A stretch of DNA of 64,000 bases. It comes from a virus. The stretch covers positions 1 to 64,000 of IMG/VR virus record IMGVR_UViG_3300027996_000023, one strand, 5' to 3'. The notes beneath the pieces are model-generated. The model was not told the DNA's origin. It made no database searches and saw only the letters and a program-made list of their open reading frames with translations. The position numbers and the translations under genes are program-made. This document shows positions 35,622 to 42,569 of the stretch, piece after piece (the first letter of the stretch is position 1; each line of letters opens with the position of its first letter).

Positions 35622-35653
35622 AAAATATTCTACCACAATTTTAAATAACTATT

Positions 35654-35803
35654 ATGTATACAACCAGAATAATAATAGGCTTAATTCTTTGCCTATTATT
35701 GGATCGATCCAACAGAAAAGAGAATAGGTATAGCATAACACTTTGTATCCTAATTTATGGCAGTGTTACACTAATTTTATCACATTTATACACAACTATA
35801 TAA
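35654..35803 (+). CDS. Small two-pass membrane protein, 49 aa
   Basis: MYTTRIIIGLILCLLLDRSN then a charged turn (RKENR) and a second hydrophobic helix (ITLCILIYGSVTLILSH). Start has the ATT-ATG context seen at the other genes following a tRNA-like element, and the stop lies one base before the next ATG. Topology hairpin in the inner membrane is likely; role unknown. Confidence 0.62.
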   Translation: MYTTRIIIGLILCLLLDRSNRKENRYSITLCILIYGSVTLILSHLYTTI

Positions 35804-35804
35804 A

Positions 35805-36023
35805 ATGATATTACCAGCAAAAAAGTTTGACGAAAGTCAAGAGGAAAATTGGCAAGAATATAAGGCCAAATGTAAAAAAAATAATTGCGAGCCTCAAAAT
35901 AGAAATAATTTTAATCAATTTATTTTGTGTGAAAAAAAGTACGGTTTTGTGCTTTGCGGCACATATTGGAAGTGGGCAAAGCGAAAAAAGGATTTAGAAC
36001 CGTATAACCCTAATTTTCCCTAA
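35805..36023 (+). CDS. Hypothetical protein, 72 aa
   Basis: MILPAKKFDESQEENWQEYK... Lys-rich with four cysteines (CKKNNCEPQ, FILCEKKYGFVLCG) that could bind zinc. Ends KDLEPYNPNFP. Followed by tRNA-like copy 4. No family recognised. Confidence 0.66.
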   Translation: MILPAKKFDESQEENWQEYKAKCKKNNCEPQNRNNFNQFILCEKKYGFVLCGTYWKWAKRKKDLEPYNPNFP

Positions 36024-36027
36024 AGGT

Positions 36028-36090
36028 TAGCTGTAAGAAAAAAGGTTCTGAGATTCTTTCTTGTGGGTTCGACTCCCACTACAGCTACTA
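36028..36090 (+). ncRNA. tRNA-like element, copy 4
   Basis: Perfect 8-bp outer stem TAGCTGTA/TACAGCTA, standard T-arm, CTA end; starts 5 bp after the stop at 36023. Confidence 0.78.
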
Positions 36091-36127
36091 AAAATATTTT
36101 TCTACCACAATTTTAAATAAGCTAACT

Positions 36128-36487
36128 ATGAAAAAATTGCTATTAATTACTGTTCTAATAATTTGCTTTTTGGGGCTCAGCGAAAAAAGCTATAGCCAAA
36201 GTACAAAAACATATTCTTTTACTCTTGCTTTGGGGCAAGCTTCTGAGTTAAATCAACTACCTCAAAATTTGACTGTAAAGAAAATAAAAGGGTCCAGAAT
36301 TATAGTGGAAATTAAGGTTGTTTCTAAAAATGCAAGTTGCAAAGTTATAGATGCGCTGCAAAAGTCGTTTAGATACGCTATAGACCTAAACGACTTTTCT
36401 TTTCCAAACATGGAAAAAAGGGTTTTTATAAATGGAGTAGAAATTTTAGAGCAAATTTTTATAACCGTTTACTATCCTGTAAACTAA
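36128..36487 (+). CDS. Secreted protein, 119 aa
   Basis: Signal peptide MKKLLLITVLIICFLGLSEK with SYSQ (likely cleavage near residue 24), then a beta-rich mature part (TYSFTLALGQASELNQLP) of about 95 residues. Exported to the periplasm or surface of the host; could take part in superinfection exclusion or envelope change (inference). Start context GCTAACT-ATG. Confidence 0.72.
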   Translation: MKKLLLITVLIICFLGLSEKSYSQSTKTYSFTLALGQASELNQLPQNLTVKKIKGSRIIVEIKVVSKNASCKVIDALQKSFRYAIDLNDFSFPNMEKRVFINGVEILEQIFITVYYPVN

Positions 36488-36494
36488 AAAAGGT

Positions 36495-36557
36495 TAGCTG
36501 TAAGAAAAAAGGTTCTGAGATTTTATCTTGTGGGTTCGACTCCCACTACGGCTACTA
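36495..36557 (+). ncRNA. tRNA-like element, copy 5
   Basis: AGCTGTA/TACGGCT acceptor with an extra outer T-A pair, standard T-arm, CTA end. Starts 8 bp after the secreted-protein stop. Confidence 0.75.
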
Positions 36558-36589
36558 AAAATATTCTACCACAATTTTAAAAAACTATT

Positions 36590-36883
36590 ATGAAAAAGTT
36601 GAATGAGTTAAAAAATTATAGAAAGATAGATGCTAGATTCGTCCACCCTAACAACACCAGGGGCGCAAGAATATGTATAGAAGAAAAGAAAAGGTATAAC
36701 GACTGTACTGTTAAGCGAAAATATTTTTCATGTGGTGATAAGCCACTACAAGAACAAGCTTTTGACATTCTTACTAAAAACGGGTTTAATGTTATCTGCT
36801 TAACGTCAAACGCTGAAAGTTACGGGTTCTTATGTGATAATTGGGCAGAAAATTACATAGAAATTAGTGACATAAAAGCCTAA
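36590..36883 (+). CDS. Hypothetical protein, 97 aa
   Basis: MKKLNELKNYRKIDARFVHP... alpha/beta with cysteines in CTVKRKYFSCGDK and VICLTSNAESYGFLC. Ends NYIEISDIKA. No family recognised. Flanked by tRNA-like copies 5 and 6. Confidence 0.68.
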   Translation: MKKLNELKNYRKIDARFVHPNNTRGARICIEEKKRYNDCTVKRKYFSCGDKPLQEQAFDILTKNGFNVICLTSNAESYGFLCDNWAENYIEISDIKA

Positions 36884-36889
36884 AAAGGT

Positions 36890-36952
36890 TAGCTGTAAGA
36901 AAAAAGGTTCTGAGATTTTATCTTGTGGGTTCGACTCCCACTACGGCTGCTA
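36890..36952 (+). ncRNA. tRNA-like element, copy 6
   Basis: AGCTGTA/TACGGCT acceptor, standard T-arm, G then CTA. Starts 7 bp after the previous stop; CTACCACA box follows at 36961. Confidence 0.75.
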
Positions 36953-36984
36953 AAAATATTCTACCACAATTTTAAAAAACTATT

Positions 36985-37269
36985 ATGAAAAATATTAATC
37001 TATTGACTATTCAATCTGCTATCGTTATTGATAGCAGCAAAAATACAAACAACACAACTATATTTACATACGTGTACGACCTATCTATAGGATTTAAAAA
37101 CGGCATATCTTCTAGTGCTAGGATAGGTAAGTTTGTTCACGTAGGAAGCTATGACAGCCTACTACAGGAACAGAAGGAAAAATCCTTAGCCTACTTAGGG
37201 CTCAGTAAAAATAATGTAGCTACGATTAAATATAGCTACGATTTTAAAAACAAAAAATATTTTAAATAA
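36985..37269 (+). CDS. Hypothetical protein, 94 aa
   Basis: MKNINLLTIQSAIVIDSSKN... beta-rich, Ser/Tyr/Lys-rich, with KFVHVGSYDSLLQEQKEKSL as a central helix. Ends YDFKNKKYFK. Unknown function. The next gene follows after 15 bp without a separator. Confidence 0.66.
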   Translation: MKNINLLTIQSAIVIDSSKNTNNTTIFTYVYDLSIGFKNGISSSARIGKFVHVGSYDSLLQEQKEKSLAYLGLSKNNVATIKYSYDFKNKKYFK

Positions 37270-37284
37270 TTAACTACACTAACT

Positions 37285-37809
37285 ATGAAAAAAATAACAT
37301 TAGAGTTAAAGGAGTATAAATTTGTCCCTTTAAATAACAATTTAGCTTCTTTTATAGAAGAGCAAAGATTGAATGAAAAAAAGCGAGCCATAGCTTTAGA
37401 AAATAAAGAAACTATTAAGAACGGGCTTCTTATTCCAAGGGCTCAAGAATTAATGTCAGCTTTGAATGAGACATTTTTTGATATTGGGTTTGGGGTAGAA
37501 TCAAGCGATAGCGGAAGCTATATAAATATAGATTTAGGAATGCGTAAGAAATGGCCAAACTATCAAAAAGGCTGGACATTGATGCAAACTAGATTCCGCT
37601 TTGTAGTAGAGGTGGACTGCTACAAAAATAATGAGCTTGATATATGGGAATACGGAACTGAAATTTCGATAAAATATTGCGGAGAATCCGGTGATAGATC
37701 GTTGTCATTTCGCTTTGTAGAATTTAAGTCCATAGGAGAATTCATGGCAGAATCAGGAGAATATATAAAAGCATATATCCTTCAATACAATAAATATAAT
37801 AGACGATAG
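37285..37809 (+). CDS. Hypothetical protein, 174 aa
   Basis: MKKITLELKEYKFVPLNNNL... helical N-terminus, then a beta region (FDIGFGVESSDSGSYINIDL, RFRFVVEVDCYKNNELDIWE) and a closing helix. Strictly alternating strands suggest a small beta sandwich. Start context CTAACT-ATG. Last gene before a hairpin and the second rightward promoter. Confidence 0.68.
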   Translation: MKKITLELKEYKFVPLNNNLASFIEEQRLNEKKRAIALENKETIKNGLLIPRAQELMSALNETFFDIGFGVESSDSGSYINIDLGMRKKWPNYQKGWTLMQTRFRFVVEVDCYKNNELDIWEYGTEISIKYCGESGDRSLSFRFVEFKSIGEFMAESGEYIKAYILQYNKYNRR

Positions 37810-37817
37810 ATAGATAA

Positions 37818-37866
37818 AAACAGGTTTTTTAATTTAATTACAAATATTTTATTAAAAAACTTGTTT
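37818..37866. promoter_or_regulatory. Long inverted repeat overlapping the -33 box
   Basis: AAACAGGTTTTTTAAT (37818-37833) can pair with ATTAAAAAACTTGTTT (37851-37866), 16 bp with one G-U. It covers the TTG of the promoter at 37861. It may terminate upstream RNA, act as an operator, or both. Confidence 0.55.
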
Positions 37867-37891
37867 TATAAATAAATTTAGACTACCTTTG
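37861..37891 (+). promoter_or_regulatory. Bacteroidetes-type promoter of the RadC segment
   Basis: TTG at 37861-37863, 20 bp spacer, TACCTTTG at 37884-37891. The leader then runs through GGATGATACG and CTACCACA (37921-37928), much like the leader of the first promoter. Confidence 0.78.
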
Positions 37892-37945
37892 ATTTTAAGA
37901 GGATGATACGATAATTATTTCTACCACATTTAAAATACACTAACT

Positions 37946-38431
37946 ATGCAAACTTTATTTTCCACTCCCACAGCTACAGAAGTCGAAGTGAAAACAGTAA
38001 GAGAATATATTCTTACTGTTAAGCACAATAATACAAACTTTGTGCAACCAGAAATAAAAAGCAGTCAAGATGCTGCAAATGCATGTAGAAATTTGTTTGG
38101 AGACGATTTGTATATATACGAATCATTCTACATTCTTTTACTATCTCAAATGAATAAAGTTACTGGATATGTAAAAATAAGTCATGGAGGCATGAGTGGG
38201 ACTGTAGTAGACGTCAAATTAATAGCCAAATATGCTATCGAAAGTTTGAGTCCGGCAATAATTCTTTGTCACAATCATCCTTCTGGAAATTTAGAACCAA
38301 GCAGAGCAGATAAAGCTATCACTATAAAAATAAAAAAAGCATTGAGCTTTTTAGATGTGGCAGTATTGGACCACATTATATTGGCTCAGGAGAATTATAC
38401 CTCTATGGCAGATGAGTGCTTAATGGGGTAA
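37946..38431 (+). CDS. radC: RadC-like JAB-domain protein
   Basis: 161 aa. C-terminal JAB/MPN metallo-domain: LLLSQMNKVTGYVKISHGGM, then ILCHNHPSGNLEPSRADKAI (the HxH...S...D zinc-site signature) and VLDHIILAQENYTSM. Family members are the C-terminal 'RadC' domain, common in phages and genomic islands. Despite the name, DNA repair is not proven; they may act as peptidases or nucleases. The usual N-terminal helix-hairpin-helix is absent. Has its own promoter. Confidence 0.88.
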   Translation: MQTLFSTPTATEVEVKTVREYILTVKHNNTNFVQPEIKSSQDAANACRNLFGDDLYIYESFYILLLSQMNKVTGYVKISHGGMSGTVVDVKLIAKYAIESLSPAIILCHNHPSGNLEPSRADKAITIKIKKALSFLDVAVLDHIILAQENYTSMADECLMG

Positions 38432-38456
38432 TTATTAAAATTTTAAATAAACAGTT

Positions 38457-38663
38457 ATGGAATTTTACAAAGTAAAACAAGAAGCCGACCAAATTAGGAT
38501 AGATCGACCAAAAAAAAGTTGGTTTCTTGTAGCCAATGAATTGATAACAGAAAAAGAGGCTATCTCAGAAGGAATAGTCGAACTTCTGGAGAAACACGCA
38601 AACAAAGTAAATATTAATAAATTTTCAACCCACTGGTTTTTTGGTTGTAGATGGGAAGATTAA
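38457..38663 (+). CDS. Hypothetical protein, 68 aa
   Basis: MEFYKVKQEADQIRIDRPKK... with a helix (LITEKEAISEGIVELLEKH) and a WFFGCRWED end. Start context AACAGTT-ATG. Small alpha/beta; unknown. Confidence 0.63.
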   Translation: MEFYKVKQEADQIRIDRPKKSWFLVANELITEKEAISEGIVELLEKHANKVNINKFSTHWFFGCRWED

Positions 38664-38674
38664 AAACACTAACT

Positions 38675-38833
38675 ATGTCAGAAGAAGAAAAAAAAGAGTT
38701 GTTGACTCTAAAAAATCAACTTTTCAAGGGTGAATCCTTTGTAGTTTTCACCGATAAAGAAAAAGATAGCGTAGAATACATACGCTATACTGAATTACTT
38801 AAACAGTATTTCTTAACACTTTCAACTAAATAA
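38675..38833 (+). CDS. Hypothetical protein, 52 aa
   Basis: Start taken at 38675 (MSEEEKKELLTLKNQLFKGE), preceded by CACTAACT-ATG; the longer frame starts inside the previous gene. Charged, mostly helical. Unknown. Confidence 0.58.
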   Translation: MSEEEKKELLTLKNQLFKGESFVVFTDKEKDSVEYIRYTELLKQYFLTLSTK

Positions 38834-38835
38834 GG

Positions 38836-39132
38836 ATGACTAACAAGGAATTAAATAGAGACATTAAGAGGCTAGGAAAAAAGTTTATTTTGTTACAGGC
38901 TAAGTTCAATCAAGACATAGTGTCTGTGGAAGATAAGGTAACATCCAATGAGCTTTGGGATAATTGGACAAAAGAGCAAGAGGATATGAAAAAAGAGTTT
39001 TCAAGACTCTATGGGGCAGACAAAAGTTTGGCGGTTCTGAATGCTCATTCTCTTAGGGTTTTGATATTTTTAAATTTCAAAATGCAAATAGAACCAGGGC
39101 ATAGGTTTGGTTCTTGGTTAGATCTAAGATAA
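38836..39132 (+). CDS. Hypothetical protein, 98 aa
   Basis: MTNKELNRDIKRLGKKFILL... predominantly helical and charged, ending MQIEPGHRFGSWLDLR. Coiled-coil-like N-terminus. Its stop touches the variant tRNA-like element. Confidence 0.62.
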   Translation: MTNKELNRDIKRLGKKFILLQAKFNQDIVSVEDKVTSNELWDNWTKEQEDMKKEFSRLYGADKSLAVLNAHSLRVLIFLNFKMQIEPGHRFGSWLDLR

Positions 39133-39186
39133 CAGCTAAGATACAGGTATCAAAAAAAAGGGGTTCGATTCCCCTTTTAGCTGCAA
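39133..39186 (+). ncRNA. Variant mini tRNA-like element
   Basis: Different sequence, same design: acceptor AGCTAAG/TTTAGCT, T-arm AGGGG-TTCGATT-CCCCT, discriminator G then CAA. The 18 nt between hold a small hairpin GATAC-AG-GTATC, in the place of a D-arm, and a run of A. It starts right after the previous stop codon. Confidence 0.68.
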
Positions 39187-39211
39187 TTATTCACATTTAA
39201 AGTATAGTTCT

Positions 39212-39598
39212 ATGAAAACATTTAAACGGGCTAATTTGCCCCAAGAAATTAAGTACAACGGCAAATTGTATGTACTTAATGCTAAGATAACAACTGAGTC
39301 ACAAGCCAAGGCTCAGAAGTGCATCTGCATAAAGGTTTTGTCAGATCGATTAAGAGGAAAAAAAGACCTTCATGGAAAATTCTATAAAAGTAGTGTTTTC
39401 TACTTTAGAGAAAAGAGAGAATATGTTGATGCTGGACATAGAGGCGCTAAGAGATACACAGAAAAAGAAGCTCTTGAAGTAATTAGGGGGATACTATCTA
39501 ATGACGAGCCGTTAAGAAGAGGGAGAGACATTAAAAAAATAACGGATTGCGACTTGCTTGAATTAGGGGCAAATTTCTATTCAATTTACAAAGATTAA
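39212..39598 (+). CDS. Hypothetical basic protein, 128 aa
   Basis: MKTFKRANLPQEIKYNGKLY..., Lys/Arg-rich alpha/beta protein (IKVLSDRLRGKKDLHGKFYK, AKRYTEKEALEVIRGILSND). Positive charge suits nucleic-acid contact. No family recognised. Leader contains TTCACATTTAAA, shared with the next two genes. Confidence 0.66.
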   Translation: MKTFKRANLPQEIKYNGKLYVLNAKITTESQAKAQKCICIKVLSDRLRGKKDLHGKFYKSSVFYFREKREYVDAGHRGAKRYTEKEALEVIRGILSNDEPLRRGRDIKKITDCDLLELGANFYSIYKD

Positions 39599-39621
39599 TT
39601 CACATTTAAAAAATAGAAATA

Positions 39622-40038
39622 ATGAAAAAGATTGATCAAGACAATAGATTAATAGCAGAGTTTATGGGGAAATACAATGTCCATGATACAAACGGACATT
39701 GGGAGTGCAATAACTGTGGCCACCAATGGTCAGCAATATTAGAAGATAATGAAGTTCCTATAATTCATTCAGATTGCAAACCAGACATAATTAATTTAGC
39801 AAAATACCATATATCTTGGGATTGGTTAATGCCTGTAGTGGAGAAGATTGAAAGTTTAGGCTATAGTTATGATAGAATAAATGCCGATATTTTTATAAAC
39901 ACACAAAAGGGAGAAAATGTAATCCCTAATCCTATGGATGGAAACATAATGACAATGCTTCAAAAAACCTATAAAGCAGTAGTAGAATTTATTACATGGT
40001 ATAATGAAAAAAACAGTTATGCTTCAACCAACAAATAG
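39622..40038 (+). CDS. Putative zinc-ribbon protein, 138 aa
   Basis: Residues about 24-50 have ECNNCGHQW followed by HSDC, a possible zinc knuckle or ribbon. The rest is helical (LAKYHISWDWLMPVVEKIES, ...MTMLQKTYKAVVEFITWYNE). Resembles small phage proteins with an N-terminal zinc finger of unknown role. Overlaps the next start by 20 bp. Confidence 0.66.
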   Translation: MKKIDQDNRLIAEFMGKYNVHDTNGHWECNNCGHQWSAILEDNEVPIIHSDCKPDIINLAKYHISWDWLMPVVEKIESLGYSYDRINADIFINTQKGENVIPNPMDGNIMTMLQKTYKAVVEFITWYNEKNSYASTNK

Positions 40039-40318
40039 AATTTTCAGGGACATTGAAAGCGATTACCCTTTTAGGCTGCACTATAACGTAGATAATGGAG
40101 AATACTCACTTATCACGGATAAGCCTTTAAAATCGTCCGACCACGCAGAAGGCACAACCGTTAACGGCTGGTATCTTGCCGCTCATTCTGGTGTGCAAAT
40201 AAAAATAAACGGCAAAAAAGTTATCAAGCTGTTTGCTGGTTCTTTTTATAACTTAAAAGAAGGAGAAAAAGTTACCCACAAAAAATACACAGGCTTCAAA
40301 AGATTTTCAAAAGTTTAA
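40019..40318 (+). CDS. Hypothetical protein, 99 aa
   Basis: Start taken at 40019 (MLQPTNRIFRDIESDYPFRL), because that ATG has the strong AACAGTT-ATG context although an ATG lies 15 bp earlier. Mostly beta (LHYNVDNGEYSLITDKPLK, YLAAHSGVQIKINGKKVIKL). Unknown function. Confidence 0.6.
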   Translation: MLQPTNRIFRDIESDYPFRLHYNVDNGEYSLITDKPLKSSDHAEGTTVNGWYLAAHSGVQIKINGKKVIKLFAGSFYNLKEGEKVTHKKYTGFKRFSKV

Positions 40319-40339
40319 TTCACATTAAAAAAAACAGTT

Positions 40340-40576
40340 ATGTCAGAAATTGAAAAAGCAAAAAAGATTTTAAAAGACGCTGGATATATCCAGCATTTTT
40401 GGACAAAGGAAGATATAGTTGGGCTCGCAAAAGATAGGGGCATAGAATTGTCTAACTCGCAAGTCGATCAAGTTGCTCAGTACTTAGGAAATATCGATGC
40501 TAATATAGGAATCAATTGGGATTCGATTGAATGCTATATAGACATGGTTTTAGAGCACGAAAATAATAATAAATAA
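40340..40576 (+). CDS. Hypothetical protein, 78 aa
   Basis: MSEIEKAKKILKDAGYIQHF... all-helical; LAKDRGIELSNSQVDQVAQY has a helix-turn-helix-like spacing, but no wing. Start context AACAGTT-ATG. Possibly a small DNA-binding protein; not certain. Confidence 0.62.
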   Translation: MSEIEKAKKILKDAGYIQHFWTKEDIVGLAKDRGIELSNSQVDQVAQYLGNIDANIGINWDSIECYIDMVLEHENNNK

Positions 40577-40592
40577 CACTAAAAAAAAAGTT

Positions 40593-41078
40593 ATGGGAAT
40601 GTCAAGCTTTATGACTACGGATACAGGGAAAAGCATCCCTAATAAATACAATTCTAAGCCAGCAAGACCTGTTTGGCTTCTGAATAGCGAAGGAGAAAAA
40701 TGGTTTTGCGGTTCCTATGATGGATACTGCACCTACGGAAGAGACATTTTTGTTGTCACTTACGAAATGAACACAGGAATAAAGATCGATGATAATTTAC
40801 CAGAAGTTTGGGAAAATGCTAGGCAAATAGGGATAAATATGGTTTTTCACCCCTATGTATATACTTATCTGTTTAATGCCAGTCCAGAAGAAAATGAGAG
40901 CTTTGACTTTTATGATACTGAGTTGAGAGAAGAGGCTGAGAGAAAAGGGAAGATAATGTTTGAGGATGAGGAGAACTTTGAGATTAGGGTTATACATCCT
41001 AATCTGGTGGAAAATGAGGATGAGGAGTGGAAAGAGGTTCTCCTGGTTAGCTGCCCAAATCAAGGGCATTTTTATTAA
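40593..41078 (+). CDS. Hypothetical acidic protein, 161 aa
   Basis: MGMSSFMTTDTGKSIPNKYN... with the segment EKWFCGSYDGYCTYGRDIFV, reminiscent of a phage family in which a 'YxGYGxFGG.D' loop is conserved. C-terminal half acidic (ENESFDFYDTELREEAERKG). Unknown function. Confidence 0.66.
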   Translation: MGMSSFMTTDTGKSIPNKYNSKPARPVWLLNSEGEKWFCGSYDGYCTYGRDIFVVTYEMNTGIKIDDNLPEVWENARQIGINMVFHPYVYTYLFNASPEENESFDFYDTELREEAERKGKIMFEDEENFEIRVIHPNLVENEDEEWKEVLLVSCPNQGHFY

Positions 41079-41097
41079 ACAATTAAAAGAAATCATT

Positions 41098-41532
41098 ATG
41101 AGAATTATAGAAACAAGAGTTTACACAATAGCAGAGCATCCAAATAAAGAAAAATGTTTTGAATGGATAAGAAACAATTGGCACGACTTGAACCAACATA
41201 GCGTAGATGAAATAATCTCCAGCATAGAGGCGTTAAGGGCCAAAATAGGAGGTTGTTTTGATTATTCAATAAGCCAAACTCCACAGAGGGGGGAACATAT
41301 AACTTTTAAAGATTATGACCACGAAGCATTATGTAGGATTAGTGCTGATGATTGCCCATTAACTGGAGTTTGTTGGGATGTTGATTTGATTATTGGATTA
41401 AGAGAAGGTAACGCAAATAAAGTATTAAATTCTTTACATTCAGATACAGAATACCAATATTCAAATGAAGGGTTATTTGAATTGTGTGAAGCAAATGGAT
41501 ATGAATTTGAAGAAGATGGTGATTTAGTATAA
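41098..41532 (+). CDS. Hypothetical phage protein, 144 aa
   Basis: Start taken at 41098 (MRIIETRVYTIAEHPNKEKC), following ATCATT-ATG; a longer frame enters the previous gene. The opening 'TRVYTIAEHPNKEKCFEWIRNNW' is a pattern I know from widespread phage proteins of unknown function ('xxYTxxEL...KAxxWxxxxW'). Acidic end. Function unknown. Confidence 0.66.
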   Translation: MRIIETRVYTIAEHPNKEKCFEWIRNNWHDLNQHSVDEIISSIEALRAKIGGCFDYSISQTPQRGEHITFKDYDHEALCRISADDCPLTGVCWDVDLIIGLREGNANKVLNSLHSDTEYQYSNEGLFELCEANGYEFEEDGDLV

Positions 41533-41575
41533 CGCAGTGGAATATGATTTTTAAACTTTGTTAAAAAAACTAACT

Positions 41576-41950
41576 ATGGCAGCTATGCAAAAATATTTTG
41601 AGATTGACGAAATAAAAGAGTTGGTCGATCAAGGAAAAAAAGTTTTTTGGTCGAACATGACTAAAACAGTAACAAAAGAAGGGCAAAAATACATCATCAA
41701 ATGCGGCACCAAGACTATGGAGCTGGATGAATGTATAGCCCAGGAGTGCTTCATTCTTCCCTTTACTGTAAAAAGTAAGGATGAATATGAGAACTACTTG
41801 AATGAATTGGAGGTTAGCGAGGAAAATGAATACATTTTAGGGGGAGAACTGAGAAAAGAGCTTTGCCATAAAAGGCTCTGGGGAGAAGCTTGTAGAAAAT
41901 TTAACCCTGTAGCATTTGAGGTTGGTTACCAAGAATGGTTGCATCAATAA
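41576..41950 (+). CDS. Hypothetical protein, 124 aa
   Basis: Start taken at 41576 (MAAMQKYFEIDEIKELVDQG), context AACTAACT-ATG. Acidic alpha/beta protein with four cysteines; ends EVGYQEWLHQ. No family recognised. Confidence 0.64.
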   Translation: MAAMQKYFEIDEIKELVDQGKKVFWSNMTKTVTKEGQKYIIKCGTKTMELDECIAQECFILPFTVKSKDEYENYLNELEVSEENEYILGGELRKELCHKRLWGEACRKFNPVAFEVGYQEWLHQ

Positions 41951-41968
41951 TTTAATCGGACTACAAAA

Positions 41969-42027
41969 ATAAGCTTTGCTTATAAAACCACAGGTGCCAG
42001 TTCGTGGAAGTCTTGGTATCCTGTGGT
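41969..42027 (+). ncRNA. Structured intergenic element with two hairpins
   Basis: ATAAGC-TTT-GCTTAT (41969-41983... ) is followed by ACCACAGG (41987-41994) pairing with CCTGTGGT (42020-42027), extended inward by TGCCA/TGGTA. No T-run follows, so it is not a plain terminator. Lies where other genes of this module have tRNA-like elements. Confidence 0.5.
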
Positions 42028-42055
42028 ATTTTACAACTCTTTAAAAACGTTAGTC

Positions 42056-42232
42056 ATGGATAAGGACAACAAAATTAACAACAAAATTAAGGGCATTGGT
42101 TCTGATGCTGAGAAGAAAGCAACAAAAAAAAAGGATAAAGAAGCACTTGATTTTCAACTAAAAAAAGCTTTAGAAGAAAACGAGAGGTTCAAAATTTACC
42201 TTTCTAAGATAAACAATACAGATATTTTATAA
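42056..42232 (+). CDS. Hypothetical lysine-rich protein, 58 aa
   Basis: Start taken at 42056 (MDKDNKINNKIKGIGSDAEK); the longer frame runs through the hairpin element. Highly charged with a helical end (LKKALEENERFKIYLSKINN). Unknown. Confidence 0.58.
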   Translation: MDKDNKINNKIKGIGSDAEKKATKKKDKEALDFQLKKALEENERFKIYLSKINNTDIL

Positions 42233-42286
42233 AAGTTCCTGTATTGTTATAAATTAGTTGTATCTTTAATAAAATTACAGACAGTT

Positions 42287-42553
42287 ATGAAATGGATATG
42301 GATATTGCTTTTGTGCTTGCCTGTTATGGGCATGGCTCAAAGGCCAGTACAATTGTCTTGTCAGATTAAGACAGGAAGATTAGTGCTGATAAAAGGAGAC
42401 ATAAGAAGGACTTATGTCTGGGTTAAAATTGGAAAAAATATTAAGTATTACGGGATTGGTCAGATCGCTGTGATTGACCTGCCAAAAAAAATAGAGAATG
42501 AGAAAATTAAGCAGAATAAAAGCGATAGAGTGGTTAGGCTTGCCAGAAAATAG
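42287..42553 (+). CDS. Secreted protein, 88 aa
   Basis: Signal peptide MKWIWILLLCLPVMGMAQ with a likely cleavage after MAQ, then a basic mature part of about 70 aa (LSCQIKTGRLVLIKGDIRRT). Start context GACAGTT-ATG. Overlaps the next reading frame by up to 56 bp if that uses its earliest start. Role unknown. Confidence 0.66.
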   Translation: MKWIWILLLCLPVMGMAQRPVQLSCQIKTGRLVLIKGDIRRTYVWVKIGKNIKYYGIGQIAVIDLPKKIENEKIKQNKSDRVVRLARK

Positions 42554-42569
42554 GGGCGTATCCTCTATA

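Noticed and set aside
33969-36952. Real tRNA genes or att sites
   Set aside because: No anticodon arm, CTA end in place of CCA, and multiple intergenic copies next to no integrase. tRNA-like elements fit better.
42244-42268. Promoter TTG ... TATCTTTA upstream of 42287
   Set aside because: The spacer is only 14 bp, too short for the Bacteroidetes promoter.
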